From contig WKFK01000010.1 of NCBI GenBank assembly GCA_014872815.1, positions 62,001 through 126,000 on the forward strand: a stretch of 64,000 nt of DNA, in the 5' to 3' direction. The translations under genes were made by a program, and so were the position numbers. The notes under the pieces were generated by a model, which was not told where the DNA came from, made no database searches, and worked only from the letters and a program-made list of their open reading frames with translations. The stretch is from Paracoccaceae bacterium. Its GTDB lineage: Bacteria; Pseudomonadota; Alphaproteobacteria; Rhodobacterales; Rhodobacteraceae. This document shows, piece after piece, positions 1 to 8,981 of the stretch (its first letter is position 1; every line of letters begins with the position of its first letter).

Positions 1-35
1 GACCGCAGACGGTATGCGGTTTCCGGTGCGAGACA

Positions 36-64
36 TTGAGGCGCACTCTTAGAGCGCGCCTCAA
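36..64 (-). terminator. Hairpin downstream of the lytic transglycosylase gene
   Basis: A perfect 9-base inverted repeat (TTGAGGCGC at 36-44, GCGCCTCAA at 56-64) lies just past the stop of the minus-strand gene at 71. There is no T-run after the stem on the minus strand, so it may be a weak or Rho-assisted terminator or an mRNA 3' end stabiliser. Confidence 0.4.
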
Positions 65-70
65 AGTTAT

Positions 71-1243
71 TTAAAGTGCGTTCAACAGCTGTGAGGTGGG
101 CCAGGCGTCGGCTGGAAGGCCCAGACGCACTTGCTCTGCCTGAACCGCACGACGGGTCAGCTTGCCCAAGATGCCGTCCACCTTGCCAACGTCATGCCCT
201 CGCGCTTTTAGCTTTTTCTGCAGTTGTTTCATCTGGTTGCCGGACAGACCCGGATCCGGGTTGCCCGCATTGTAGCGCGCCTTACCTTCCAGACGGTTGG
301 CAAAATAGGCAGCTGTGGTCACGTAGACGAAGCTTTTGTTCCACTCAAAATACACGCTGTAGTTTGGGTAGGCCAAAAATGCCGGCCCTTTGCGCCCTTG
401 TGGCAGCAGCAGCGAGGCCGGTAGGTTGGCGAGCTTCCCTTCGCGCGGTTTCACCCCCATTTTGGCCCATTGATTGGCGGGCAGAGTGGTGTCGAGGCCG
501 GACTTGGACCAATCCAGATCGCTCGGTACCACAACCTCTTGCAGCCAGGGCTCATTTTTGCGCCAGCCCAGATGCGACAGCATCTTGCCGCCGGACATCA
601 GCGCATCCTGTGGCGAGGTTTTGAGGCTGACTTTGCCGTCGCCATCGCCATCCACACCGTTTTCAATGATGTCTGCTGGCAGCATTTGCACCATGCCAAT
701 TTCGCCGGCCCAAGCTCCGGTGGTTTTGGTGGGGCTGAAGTTGCCACGTTTGTAAAGTTCCAGAGCCGCAAACACCTGAGGGCGGAACAGCTCTGGACGG
801 CGGCAATCATGCGCCAATGTCACCAGAGAGTTCAGCGTGTTGAAATCGCCTTGGAAGGCGCCGTAATCGGTTTCAAACGCCCAGAATGCCAAAAGCACGC
901 CACGCGACACGCCGTATTGGCGCTCAATGCGGTCAAAGGTCGACGCATATTGCTTGGCTTTTTTGCGGCCCACATCAATCCGGTTCTGGCTGATCAGCCG
1001 CTGGGAAAAATCCAGAAAGGGCATCTGAAACACGCCTTGGGAGCGGTCCGCCTTGATGGTTTTCGGATCCTGTCGTGCGCTGGCAAAGAACTTGTCTACC
1101 GTGCCTTTGGAATAGCCCTTAGACAGGGCCTCTTTCTTCAAGCCATTGACAAAGCTGTTAAAAGACCCGCCGCATTGCGCGGAAGCTGTGGTGACTGTGC
1201 TGACGGTCAGGAACGCCGCGGTCAGCGCTGGCAAAAGACGCAT
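71..1243 (-). CDS. MltB-family lytic murein transglycosylase with peptidoglycan-binding domain
   Basis: 390-residue periplasmic enzyme expected to cleave the MurNAc-GlcNAc bond of peptidoglycan, leaving 1,6-anhydro ends. Residues 1-22 form a signal peptide ending ...ASA. The SLT_2/MltB domain spans about 30-320; the catalytic glutamate is likely E124 in AFWAFETDYG, the typical MltB context. Residues about 330-390 form a PG_binding_1 helical domain (LQKKLKARGHDVGKVDG). The start has a GAGGG Shine-Dalgarno. It is last in a minus-strand series after cobD, with a 65-base gap. The family is clear; the exact member (MltB type) is an inference from the tryptophan-rich active-site motif. Confidence 0.9.
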   Translation of the reverse strand: MRLLPALTAAFLTVSTVTTASAQCGGSFNSFVNGLKKEALSKGYSKGTVDKFFASARQDPKTIKADRSQGVFQMPFLDFSQRLISQNRIDVGRKKAKQYASTFDRIERQYGVSRGVLLAFWAFETDYGAFQGDFNTLNSLVTLAHDCRRPELFRPQVFAALELYKRGNFSPTKTTGAWAGEIGMVQMLPADIIENGVDGDGDGKVSLKTSPQDALMSGGKMLSHLGWRKNEPWLQEVVVPSDLDWSKSGLDTTLPANQWAKMGVKPREGKLANLPASLLLPQGRKGPAFLAYPNYSVYFEWNKSFVYVTTAAYFANRLEGKARYNAGNPDPGLSGNQMKQLQKKLKARGHDVGKVDGILGKLTRRAVQAEQVRLGLPADAWPTSQLLNAL

Positions 1244-1308
1244 TCAAATACCCTCGTGGACAAAGTGATTGCCCAGACATAGCCAGAGCCTGACGTGCGG
1301 GCAAGCGC

Positions 1309-2217
1309 CTAGAGGAGCGCCAGCACCACAACCACAGCCAATCCTGCCGCCCATGTCAGCCACAACGCCCGACAACAGGCATCCACATCATCGGCCACGA
1401 GCACCTTGCGTCCTTGTGGGTTCACATAGGGAAAGTCCTGCATCACGCCATCATATGAGCGTGGACCAGCCACGGCGACATCCAACGCACGCGCCATAGC
1501 GGATTCCGGCCAGCCTGCGTTGGGCGAGCGGTGCAGTTTCGCATCCGCCTTGATGGCTTTCCATTGCCCCAATCCGGCATGTGTCGCAGCAATCAACAGG
1601 GCGGTGAGGCGCGCTGGCACCCAGTTGAGCACGTCATCCAACCGCGCCGTCGCCCAGCCAAAGTCCTTGTGGCGCTCGGTTTTGTAGCCAATCATGCTGT
1701 CTGCGGTGTTTACAATCTTATAGATTAGCAACCCGGGCAGACCGCCAATCAGGAACCAGAACGCAGGCGCGATCACCCCGTCGCTCAGGTTCTCGGCGCC
1801 ACTTTCAATGGCGGATCGGGCAACGGCGCTTTGATCCAAGGCTTTGGTGTCCCGGCTTACAATCCGACCGACCATCATGCGCCCATCACCCAACGATTGC
1901 CGTAAGGCATCACCAACTGCTTGCACATGCTCCACCAACGAGCGCTGCGCCAACAGAACGGCGGCTAAAAGCACCTGCGGCAGCCAGCCAAACAGGCTGA
2001 GGATCGCGCCCAACACCCACGCCGCCAGAACCAGCGCGATCACCACAATCACACCTTTGGCCTTGCGGTTTATGCCGTTGTTGTAGTCTTGGTCCGCGCG
2101 GCCAATCACTTTGCCCATAAGCACCGCCGGATGTGGCACCCGATGCCAGAGCCAGCGCGGCTCGCCAAAAACAGCGTCCAACAGTAGTGCGCCAACCAAA
2201 ATACCCGCCGTGCTCAT
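1309..2217 (-). CDS. cobD: Adenosylcobinamide-phosphate synthase CobD/CbiB
   Basis: 302-residue integral membrane protein that attaches (R)-1-amino-2-propanol phosphate to adenosylcobyric acid, giving adenosylcobinamide phosphate in late B12 synthesis. Family signatures visible are [20 protein letters not shown] near the N-terminus (short forms LLDAVFGEP and HPAVLMG), [15 protein letters not shown], and [18 protein letters not shown]. Several hydrophobic helices are present. An in-frame upstream ATG would give a longer protein overlapping cobC by about 120 bases, but ATG at 2217 overlaps the cobC stop as ATGA and matches the family N-terminus. Translational coupling to cobC fits, since CobC supplies the aminopropanol phosphate. 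Confidence 0.93.
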   Translation of the reverse strand: MSTAGILVGALLLDAVFGEPRWLWHRVPHPAVLMGKVIGRADQDYNNGINRKAKGVIVVIALVLAAWVLGAILSLFGWLPQVLLAAVLLAQRSLVEHVQAVGDALRQSLGDGRMMVGRIVSRDTKALDQSAVARSAIESGAENLSDGVIAPAFWFLIGGLPGLLIYKIVNTADSMIGYKTERHKDFGWATARLDDVLNWVPARLTALLIAATHAGLGQWKAIKADAKLHRSPNAGWPESAMARALDVAVAGPRSYDGVMQDFPYVNPQGRKVLVADDVDACCRALWLTWAAGLAVVVVLALL

Positions 2218-3176
2218 AGTGCAGCCTCCAGCTGGGCCCACCGATCCGGTGCAGGCAATCCGAGGCGCAAATAGGTCTTGGAGTAAGGGAAGATGCGCGA
2301 CCACACGTGGTTCCGCGCGAGTTTGTCTAGCCAAACAGCCGCATCATCTACGTCATAAAGACGGAACAAATCCGTGCCGCCGACAACCTTTGCGCCTCTG
2401 GCCTCCAAAAGCGTGTCCAAACGCTTAGCGTCCTCTGCCAAACGCGCGCGGGTTTCGCTCGCCCATGCTTCGTCTCTCAACGCTTGAGCACCAAGGCTCA
2501 GCGCAGGGCCGGATACCGCCCAGGGCCCGATAAAATCCGCCAATTTTGCAATCAACGCAGGATCGCCAATGGCAAACCCTAAACGCGCCCCAGCCAACCC
2601 CCAGAATTTGCCAAAGCTCTTGAGCGCAATGCGTCCGGGTTTACGCGCTTCTTCGACCAGGCTTGCCTCGGGGCAAATGTCACAGAAGCTTTCGTCGATC
2701 ACCATCAAAGGCGCGGTCATATCTTGTGCCGACCAAAGCCGCCCGGTCGGGTTGTTGGGATGCACCAGAACCCGCGCATCTGGCGCATCTGAGGTGATCT
2801 GCCACCCTTGCGCTTCAAAGGCCGCTGCATGTTCGTTGTATGTCGGTGTGGGAATGTCCACGCGCCCTGCCGGAGCCAACGCTGGAATGCGCGCAATCAG
2901 AGTGGACGCTCCTGGAGCAGCCAAAATCGCCAGATCATCCGGTACCTTCCAGAACGTCCGAGCGGCCGCAATCAACGCCTCCTGCGCGCCTTTGTCAGGC
3001 AAGGCGGTCCAAGCGTCCGACGGGAAATCACCAACCGGATACGGCACTGGATTGATACCGGTCGACAGGTCGAGCCAGCCATCCCGCGTGCCGCCCCATT
3101 TTGCGATAGCGGCATCAAGCCCGCCGCCATGATCGCGTGGCGGTCGAGCCTCTGAGGTTGTCACGGAATGCATCAT
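2214..3176 (-). CDS. cobC: Threonine-phosphate decarboxylase CobC
   Basis: 320-residue fold-type I PLP enzyme of the HisC-like group. It is expected to decarboxylate L-threonine O-3-phosphate to (R)-1-aminopropan-2-yl phosphate for the CobD reaction. The N-terminal HGGGLDAA and LDLSTGINP motifs are typical of CobC. The [10 protein letters not shown] aminotransferase motif lies near residue 139, VIDESFCD near 159, and the PLP lysine is K190 in [15 protein letters not shown]. The stop overlaps the cobD start. An AGGTG ribosome site precedes the ATG at 3176. I saw no cobalamin riboswitch in the 90-base upstream gap. Confidence 0.92.
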   Translation of the reverse strand: MMHSVTTSEARPPRDHGGGLDAAIAKWGGTRDGWLDLSTGINPVPYPVGDFPSDAWTALPDKGAQEALIAAARTFWKVPDDLAILAAPGASTLIARIPALAPAGRVDIPTPTYNEHAAAFEAQGWQITSDAPDARVLVHPNNPTGRLWSAQDMTAPLMVIDESFCDICPEASLVEEARKPGRIALKSFGKFWGLAGARLGFAIGDPALIAKLADFIGPWAVSGPALSLGAQALRDEAWASETRARLAEDAKRLDTLLEARGAKVVGGTDLFRLYDVDDAAVWLDKLARNHVWSRIFPYSKTYLRLGLPAPDRWAQLEAAL

Positions 3177-3265
3177 GTCGGCACCTGTCTTTTCATAAGG
3201 CGCGGGTACCGCACTTGATGTTCTCTGCGCAAGCCTTCTTGCCCGCGCAAAGGGGATTGGCCCGA

Positions 3266-4240
3266 TCAGCCGCGTCCGTGTGGCGCGTCGTAATCAATCA
3301 CCGGATTGATCGGCACGATGCGATGCGGATTGATGCTTGTATGACTACGCAGGTAGTGGTCCACGATGTGTTTGAAGTTCACCGTCTCCGCAACGCCGGG
3401 GACCTGATACAGCTCACGTGTGTAGGCCCAGAGGTTGGGGTAATCCACGATCCGTTTCCGGTTACACTTAAAATGCAGATGGTAGACCGGGTCAAAGCGG
3501 ATCAGGGTGGTGAACAGCCGCCAGTCCGCTTCTGTGATCTGATCGCCCATCAGATAGCGGTTCTCCGACAGTCGGTCTTCAAGCCAATCCAACGTATCAA
3601 ACAACGGATAAATAGCCGCATCATAGGCCTCCTGCGATGTGGCAAACCCGCTTTTGTAAACTCCGTTATTCAGCGTGTCGTATATCCTCTCGTTGACCTC
3701 CTCAATCGCCGAGCGTTGGCCTTCTGGCCAGAAGTCCAGTGTGTTCCCAGTTAGACCGTCAAAAGCGCTGTTGAACATGCGGATGATCTCGGAGCTTTCG
3801 TTGCTCACGATGGTCTCTTGCTGCTTGTCCCACAGGATCGGCACGGTCACACGGCCGGAATAGGTTGGATCTGCTTTGGTGTAGATATTGTGCGCAAATT
3901 CCAGACCATAGAGCGTATCGCCGGTTGCGCCATGTTCATCGGTTTCAAACGTCCAACCGTCGCTAAACATATCGGGGTGCACCGCGGATACTGTGATGTG
4001 CTCTTCAAGTCCTTTCAGCTTGCGAAAGATCAGCGTGCGATGCGCCCATGGGCAAGCATAGGACACATAGAGGTGGTACCGCCCACTTTCCGCTTGAAAA
4101 CCGCCTTTGCCACTTGGTCCTGCGCTGCCGTCGGCGGTGATCCAATTGCGAAACTGCGCTGCCGATCGCACAAACTTGCCCCCATGTGATTTGGTGTCAT
4201 ACCACTGGTCGGTCCATGTGCCGTCTACAAGCAAACCCAT
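3266..4240 (-). CDS. Glutathionyl-hydroquinone reductase (Xi-class glutathione transferase)
   Basis: 324-residue cytosolic enzyme of the YqjG/PcpF/Ecm4 family, which reduces glutathionyl-(hydro)quinones with glutathione. The hallmark is C63 in YACPWAHRTL, in the thioredoxin-like N-terminal part. The helical GST C-terminal domain contains LSENRYLMGDQITEADWRLF (D in the N-capping box). Length fits the family, which is longer than ordinary GSTs. It may head the minus-strand series with cobC, though the 90-base gap and unrelated functions leave that open. Confidence 0.9.
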   Translation of the reverse strand: MGLLVDGTWTDQWYDTKSHGGKFVRSAAQFRNWITADGSAGPSGKGGFQAESGRYHLYVSYACPWAHRTLIFRKLKGLEEHITVSAVHPDMFSDGWTFETDEHGATGDTLYGLEFAHNIYTKADPTYSGRVTVPILWDKQQETIVSNESSEIIRMFNSAFDGLTGNTLDFWPEGQRSAIEEVNERIYDTLNNGVYKSGFATSQEAYDAAIYPLFDTLDWLEDRLSENRYLMGDQITEADWRLFTTLIRFDPVYHLHFKCNRKRIVDYPNLWAYTRELYQVPGVAETVNFKHIVDHYLRSHTSINPHRIVPINPVIDYDAPHGRG

Positions 4241-4450
4241 CGCGCATTCCTTTTTCTAACTTGCCGTCAATTTAAGCCAGCGCTGCTTCTCAAAAAACCA
4301 ACGCAGGCGCGCGACTATTGCGCGTATTTGCACATCCGACCTTCGGCCAAGGACCTGCCCGTTGTCTTGGAGAAACCAGTCTGTTTACGAAATCTTCGCT
4401 TGACCCGTGCAGCATGGTGCGATGCAGTGACATGAACGATGGAGAATCCC

Positions 4451-4804
4451 ATGGACACCTTTTTTTCTGCCGAAGTGCAGGCTGGCTTTGAAGCCGCGCG
4501 CAAAAAGGCGCTGAAACAACGGCATCGTCTTCGTGTCGAGGCGGGCGGGTTTAGCGTCCGTGTTGTGCGTTTCTTGGATGATGGCTTTACCCTGGATGCC
4601 GAAACCGCGCCTCGTCTGCGCGGGCTGGTGAACCTCTATGACGGATCCAAGCACATTTCAGAGTGTCTGGTTGTGGCCACTGACGAAGAAGATGGCGAAA
4701 TGCACTATGAGTTCAAGCGTGCCACACCTGTCGCGGATCAGCCCCCAGTAGACTACTATAAAGCCGAGCCGACAGCGGCGGGGCTGCTGGGGCGCCCCAA
4801 CTAA
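4451..4804 (+). CDS. Conserved-looking hypothetical protein, unknown function
   Basis: 117-residue soluble protein that I do not recognise. It has no signal peptide or membrane segment. The N-terminal third is basic (AARKKALKQRHRLRVEAGG), followed by beta-strand-like segments, LDAETAPRLRGLVNLYDGSK, an acidic TDEEDGEMHYEFKRAT and a proline-rich tail. ATG at 4451 is chosen over the in-frame ATG at 4439 because GGAG sits 7 bases upstream of it. It stands alone, divergent from the hydroquinone reductase and ending at a strong shared terminator. The codon pattern is as in neighbouring genes. Confidence 0.75.
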   Translation: MDTFFSAEVQAGFEAARKKALKQRHRLRVEAGGFSVRVVRFLDDGFTLDAETAPRLRGLVNLYDGSKHISECLVVATDEEDGEMHYEFKRATPVADQPPVDYYKAEPTAAGLLGRPN

Positions 4805-4824
4805 ACCAACGTGTAGGCGAAACA

Positions 4825-4852
4825 AAAGGGCGGGGAATTCCCCGCCCTTGTT
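4825..4852. terminator. Bidirectional Rho-independent terminator
   Basis: A perfect 24-base palindrome at 4826-4849 (arms AAGGGCGGGGAA / TTCCCCGCCCTT) sits between the stop at 4804 and the convergent minus-strand stop at 4856. T-rich sequence follows in the plus direction (TTGTTCGTTT), and the minus direction reads into TTTGTTTCG. Confidence 0.85.
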
Positions 4853-4855
4853 CGT

Positions 4856-6028
4856 TTATTGAAGGTCTGCAAAGGCCTCGGCCAGTCGGGAGGCGGCTTC
4901 TTGCACCCGCGCGCGCGGTGTGGCGATGTTGAACCGCAGGAAGCTGTCGCCACCTTTGCCAAAGGTTGGCCCGTGGTTCACACAAACCCGCGCACCTTGC
5001 TCCACCCGTTTGGTGAACTCCTCACGCGCCATGCCTGTACCGGAGAAATCCACCCAGCTCAGATAGGTCGCTTCCAGTGCCATGGAGGACAGCCCGGGAA
5101 TGTCCGCGATGGCGCTGTCTAAAATCTTGCGGTTGCCGTCAAGGTATTCGATCAGCCCATCAACCCAAGCCGCCCCTTCCCGCGAATAGGCCGCTTCGGC
5201 CATAAACAGACCAAAGCTGTTTGGGGACAATCCAAGAGCAGCCTGACGTCCTGCAAACTTAGCGCGCAGGGCTTCATCCGGGATAATCACATTCCCGGTC
5301 AGACCACCGGCGATATTGAAGGTCTTGGTGGTGGCGGTCATCATCACCAACCGGTCCAGAATGCTTGGATCGACATTCACCATCGGGATATGGGTCTGAC
5401 CTGGGTACACCAGATCGTGGTGGATCTCGTCGCTCACGAGAATGAGGTCATGCCGCTTACAGAAGTCAGCCACGCCTTGCAGCTCTTCACGAGACCACAC
5501 GCGCCCACCCGGATTGTGCGGAGAGCAGAGGATGAACATGGTCTCATGCCCCTTCATCTGCGCATCCCAGGCGTCAAAATCCATTTCATAGCGGCCATCT
5601 TTGTTCACGAGTTCGCATTCCACGACCTCACGGCCCGCCGCTTTAATGACGCGCGCGAACGCGTGATACACCGGTGTGGTCAGCACAACGCCGTCGCCCG
5701 GGGAGCTGAAGGCGTCGACACAAAGACCTGTGCCATTCACCAGCCCGTGGGTGGTGAAAATCTCGTCACGCTCCACGGCCCAGTTGTGGCGCTCTTTCAT
5801 CCACCAACGGATTGCATCGCGATAAGCCACATCATCGCCGTAGTAGCCAAACACCCCGGTGTCGATCATGCCTTTGACGGCATTGGTTACGCAGGCCGGT
5901 GGACGGAAATCCATATCGGCCACCCACATCGCGATCCCGTCGTCCGCCGGCACACCATAGATTTTCTCCATCATGTCCCATTTCACGGAATGGGAGCCAA
6001 AGCGGTCGATGATCTCGTCAAAATTCAT
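4856..6028 (-). CDS. PatB/MalY-family PLP-dependent aminotransferase or cystathionine beta-lyase
   Basis: 390-residue fold-type I PLP enzyme. The N-terminus NFDEIIDRFGSHSVKWD with MWVADMDFRPP is characteristic of the MalY/PatB group, most members of which are C-S beta-lyases acting on cystathionine or cysteine conjugates. CSPHNPGGRVW lies near residue 168, VSDEIHHDLVY near 198, and the PLP lysine is K235 in ATTKTFNIAG. ATG at 6028 is preferred over an upstream in-frame ATG at 6088 because AAGGA precedes it and the family begins at that point. Substrate specificity cannot be read from sequence. Confidence 0.9.
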   Translation of the reverse strand: MNFDEIIDRFGSHSVKWDMMEKIYGVPADDGIAMWVADMDFRPPACVTNAVKGMIDTGVFGYYGDDVAYRDAIRWWMKERHNWAVERDEIFTTHGLVNGTGLCVDAFSSPGDGVVLTTPVYHAFARVIKAAGREVVECELVNKDGRYEMDFDAWDAQMKGHETMFILCSPHNPGGRVWSREELQGVADFCKRHDLILVSDEIHHDLVYPGQTHIPMVNVDPSILDRLVMMTATTKTFNIAGGLTGNVIIPDEALRAKFAGRQAALGLSPNSFGLFMAEAAYSREGAAWVDGLIEYLDGNRKILDSAIADIPGLSSMALEATYLSWVDFSGTGMAREEFTKRVEQGARVCVNHGPTFGKGGDSFLRFNIATPRARVQEAASRLAEAFADLQ

Positions 6029-6140
6029 GGTGGGTGTCCTTTGCTTAACAACGCAACCGCACGCTACCGATTTGCGGCTCACGTGCAACCCCGCAAGCTA
6101 CCCCGTTGCGCAGAAGGCGCGACTGTCCTAGATGGGGGCC

Positions 6141-6653
6141 ATGATCAAACCAATTCTCATCCACCCCGATCCGCGCCTGAAAAAGGTCTGTGCGCCTGTT
6201 GCCGATCTCTCTGATGATCTGCGCACACTGGCCGAGGATATGCTGCAAACCATGTATGACGCGCCGGGCATCGGCTTGGCCGCGCCGCAGGTTGGCGTGC
6301 TGGACCGTCTGATCGTGATGGATTGCGTCAAAGACGGTGAGCCGGAGCCGGTGGTGATGTTCAACCCCGAAGTGCTGTCGAGCTCGGAAGACCTCAACGT
6401 CTATGAGGAAGGCTGTCTGTCGATCCCCGAGCAGTTCGCCGAGGTCACTCGCCCTGCCGAAGTGCGAGTGGGTTGGATCGATATGGACGGCAACCCGCAG
6501 GAAAAAGACTTTGATGGTCTCTGGGCGACCTGCGTGCAGCACGAGATTGATCACCTCAATGGCAAGCTCTTTATCGACTATCTAGGCCCGATGAAACGCC
6601 AGATGATGACCCGCAAGTCTCAGAAGATGAAGCGCGAGTTGGCACGCGGATGA
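6141..6653 (+). CDS. def: Peptide deformylase 1 (catalytically intact)
   Basis: 170-residue metalloenzyme that removes the N-formyl group from nascent proteins. All three signatures are intact: GIGLAAPQVG, EGCLSIP (metal-ligand cysteine) and QHEIDHLNG (two histidine ligands and catalytic glutamate). ATG at 6141 is preferred because a G-run precedes it; an ATG at 6132 in the same frame lacks a ribosome site. The stop overlaps the next gene as ATGA, so the three def genes are probably translationally coupled, with fmt downstream. Confidence 0.95.
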   Translation: MIKPILIHPDPRLKKVCAPVADLSDDLRTLAEDMLQTMYDAPGIGLAAPQVGVLDRLIVMDCVKDGEPEPVVMFNPEVLSSSEDLNVYEEGCLSIPEQFAEVTRPAEVRVGWIDMDGNPQEKDFDGLWATCVQHEIDHLNGKLFIDYLGPMKRQMMTRKSQKMKRELARG

Positions 6654-7141
6654 GTGTGCTGCCGCTGGTATTCTATCCGGACGCGCGGTTGGCACAGCCT
6701 TGTACCGCGATTGGTGATGAAGACCTGAGCGACCTAATCGCCGATATGTTTGACACCATGTACGCCGCGCCCGGACGTGGTTTGGCTGGGCCGCAGGTGG
6801 GCGTAATGAAGCGCGTTTTTGTGATGGATTGCACATGGAAGGAAGGCACCAAAACGCCCTTGGCCTTCCTCAATCCAGAAATCATCGCCGCCAGCACAAA
6901 CGAAGACACTCAGGACGAAGGGTGTCTGTCCATTCCCGGCGTGATGGTGCCGGTTGTCCGCCCGACAGAAATAACAGTCCGCTGGAAAGATGCGCACGGC
7001 ACAGTTCAAGAGCAAAGCTTCGATGGGTTCGAGGCCCGCTGCATCCAGCACGAAATGGACCATCTTGATGGACGTGTCACCCTCGACCATCTGTCAGAGG
7101 TGGCGCGCGCCGACATTCTAAAAGGATATGTAGCCCCATGA
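6650..7141 (+). CDS. Peptide deformylase 2 (catalytically intact)
   Basis: 163-residue deformylase paralogue. The key motifs are GRGLAGPQVGV, DEGCLSIPG and QHEMDHLDG, so the metal ligands and catalytic glutamate are present; the first motif has Gly where copy 1 has Ala. ATGA overlaps occur at both ends, with def1 and with def3. It is probably active, but specificity could differ from copy 1. Confidence 0.93.
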   Translation: MSVLPLVFYPDARLAQPCTAIGDEDLSDLIADMFDTMYAAPGRGLAGPQVGVMKRVFVMDCTWKEGTKTPLAFLNPEIIAASTNEDTQDEGCLSIPGVMVPVVRPTEITVRWKDAHGTVQEQSFDGFEARCIQHEMDHLDGRVTLDHLSEVARADILKGYVAP

Positions 7142-7632
7142 CCGTTCGCACCTGCCTGCCATGGCCAGACAAACGCCTGCGTACTGTCTCTGAACCGGTG
7201 GACGAGATCACCGATGAGGTGCGTCAGGTCTGGGACGATTTGATCGACACCATGTACGCCATGCCTGGCGTTGGTATGGGCGCGAACCAGATCGGCGTGC
7301 TCAAACGCCTGATCGTGGTGGACGCCACCGAAGAAGGTAAATCTGCCATCCGCATGGCCAACCCGGAAATCCTGCACGCGTCTGTGCAGCCCCGCGAACA
7401 CGAAGAGGCCAGCCCCAATCTGGTTGGTGTTTCGGCCAAAATCTCCCGCCCCCGCGCCGTGACCGTGCGCTACATGGATGAAAACGGCGAGACGGTGGAG
7501 AAAGACTTCGTGGGTCTCTGGGCTACGTCCGTGCAACACCAAATCGACCACATCAACGGCAAGATGTACTTTGATCACCTCAGCAAAACCAAACGCGCCA
7601 TGTTGATCAAGAAGGCACAAAAACGTCGCTAA
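7138..7632 (+). CDS. Degenerate peptide deformylase-like protein (third copy, probably inactive)
   Basis: 164-residue deformylase homologue that keeps the fold and the motif 1 glutamine (Q51 in GVGMGANQIGV). It has lost the motif 2 cysteine ligand: EGCLS is replaced by EEASP, so position 91 is Ala. The HExxH motif reads HQIDH (134-138), so the catalytic glutamate is Gln135. Both metal-binding histidines remain. The frame is fully open, starts by ATGA overlap with def2, and is followed 28 bases later by fmt, so it is kept as a gene rather than decaying. Family knowledge predicts no deformylase activity; a regulatory, scaffold or substrate-binding role is inference. Confidence 0.9.
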   Translation: MTVRTCLPWPDKRLRTVSEPVDEITDEVRQVWDDLIDTMYAMPGVGMGANQIGVLKRLIVVDATEEGKSAIRMANPEILHASVQPREHEEASPNLVGVSAKISRPRAVTVRYMDENGETVEKDFVGLWATSVQHQIDHINGKMYFDHLSKTKRAMLIKKAQKRR

Positions 7633-7660
7633 GCAAACTTGACGAGCAGGAGACCTCACC

Positions 7661-8566
7661 ATGCGTATTCTTTTCATGGGCACCCCGGAGTTTTCTGTCT
7701 CCGTTCTCGACGCTCTGATTAATGCGGGGCACGAAATTGTCGCCGTCTTCTGCCAGCCACCACGCCCCGCAGGTCGCGGCAAGAAAGACCGCCCCACACC
7801 GGTCCATGCCCGCGCCTTGGAACTCGGCCTGACGGTTCATCACCCTAAGTCTTTGCGCACAGACGAGTCCAAAGCGCTGATCTCAAGCATTGACGCCGAC
7901 GTGGGCGTGGTTGTCGCCTATGGCCTGATCCTGCCGCAGTATGTGCTGGACCAGCCAACCCGCGGCTGTCTCAACATTCATGCCAGCCTCCTACCACGCT
8001 GGCGCGGTGCGGCGCCGATCCACCGCGCGATTATGGCGGGCGACAAGGAAACCGGCGTTTGCATCATGCAAATGGATGCAGGTCTGGACACCGGCCCGGT
8101 CCTGATGGAGCGCGTGCTGGAGATTGGTACGGAGGAAACCACTGCGCAATTGCATGACCGTCTCGCCGCGCTGGGCGCCACTGCGATTGTCGACACGCTG
8201 GCGGACCTAAGCAATCTGTCCGCCACGCCTCAACCAGACGACGGCGTGACCTACGCTGAAAAAATCGACAAGTCCGAATCCCGCATCGATTGGTCCGCCT
8301 CCGCAGTAGACGTAGACCGCAAAATTCGTGGCCTCTCCCCGTTCCCCGGTGCCTGGACGGAAATCGACGGACAACGCGTGAAGCTTTTGGCCTCCCGTCT
8401 GACAAACGAATCTGGTCCAGCGGGCACGGTGCTTGACGACAGCCTCACCGTGGCTTGTGGCGACGGTGCGGTACAACTCCTGCGCTTGCAACGCGCGGGC
8501 AAAGGCGCGCAAGATGCCGACATCTTCCTGCGGGGTTTTCCCGTCACCAAAGGTCAGCAACTCTAA
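7661..8566 (+). CDS. fmt: Methionyl-tRNA formyltransferase
   Basis: 301-residue cytosolic enzyme that formylates Met-tRNA(fMet) using 10-formyltetrahydrofolate. The N-terminus [13 protein letters not shown], the substrate loop [14 protein letters not shown], and the catalytic-region motif [20 protein letters not shown] (shown as [12 protein letters not shown]) are typical, followed by [11 protein letters not shown]. The C-terminal OB-like domain begins near residue 205 with [14 protein letters not shown]. An AGGAG ribosome site precedes ATG 7661. It is the last biosynthetic gene of the def operon and supplies the formyl group that the deformylases remove. Confidence 0.96.
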   Translation: MRILFMGTPEFSVSVLDALINAGHEIVAVFCQPPRPAGRGKKDRPTPVHARALELGLTVHHPKSLRTDESKALISSIDADVGVVVAYGLILPQYVLDQPTRGCLNIHASLLPRWRGAAPIHRAIMAGDKETGVCIMQMDAGLDTGPVLMERVLEIGTEETTAQLHDRLAALGATAIVDTLADLSNLSATPQPDDGVTYAEKIDKSESRIDWSASAVDVDRKIRGLSPFPGAWTEIDGQRVKLLASRLTNESGPAGTVLDDSLTVACGDGAVQLLRLQRAGKGAQDADIFLRGFPVTKGQQL

Positions 8567-8575
8567 GAGGCGCGA

Positions 8576-8815
8576 GTGTTTTTTACCTTCTTCGGCACCA
8601 TGATCATCGCTGGCATTATTGGCTATGGGTCTGAACGAACCGGCTTCACCCGCAATGGGTACATTCCATCAATCATCATATGTATCGGTGGGGCCTTCCT
8701 GTTTTTTATGATCAGCCGCATGTTTCATGTCGGCTTTGGCAGTCCTGGCATGAACGCGATTTTTTCCTCGATAGGGGCGCTCATTATTGTGCCCACGCAC
8801 TATCGTCGGAAATAA
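8576..8815 (+). CDS. Small membrane protein, possibly GlsB/YeaQ-like
   Basis: 79-residue protein with three predicted hydrophobic segments (about 3-18, 29-46 and 58-72) and a basic C-terminus (HYRRK). The start is GTG at 8576 with AAGAGG upstream, 10 bases past the fmt stop, so it is likely in the same transcript. Glycine-rich helices and the GALIIV ending resemble the transglycosylase-associated (GlsB/YeaQ) family, but the resemblance is weak and the function is unknown. Confidence 0.6.
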   Translation: MFFTFFGTMIIAGIIGYGSERTGFTRNGYIPSIIICIGGAFLFFMISRMFHVGFGSPGMNAIFSSIGALIIVPTHYRRK

Positions 8816-8837
8816 ACATCAAGCGGTTGGAGGTCGA

Positions 8838-8981
8838 GTGGTTACGATCATCTGCAACTTGCCGAAAAGTGTGGACGGCACACAAGCTGCCAAGTTAGAG
8901 TCGCTACAAGAACAAGCGGAGCCAAAAATCAGGCCCGCGAGCAGTAAAGGCAAGAGCAGTGGCTTTTTTTGGTTTCGGTAA
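8838..8981 (+). CDS. Possible 47-residue ORF overlapping the glycosyltransferase start
   Basis: GTG at 8838 is preceded by GGAGG at 8829-8833, a good ribosome site, and opens a 47-codon frame ending at TAA 8979-8981. It overlaps the start of the next gene by 23 bases. The product is hydrophilic (NLPKSVDGTQAAKLESLQEQ, basic C-terminus) and matches nothing I know. It could be a real small protein or a coupling leader for the glycosyltransferase, or chance. Confidence 0.3.
   Translation: MVTIICNLPKSVDGTQAAKLESLQEQAEPKIRPASSKGKSSGFFWFR

Noticed and set aside
470-1282. Long plus-strand frame opposite the lytic transglycosylase
   Set aside because: Antisense shadow of a clear family gene; no ribosome site or recognisable domain.
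3177-3265. Cobalamin riboswitch before cobC
   Set aside because: The gap is too short, and no B12-box-like element was found.
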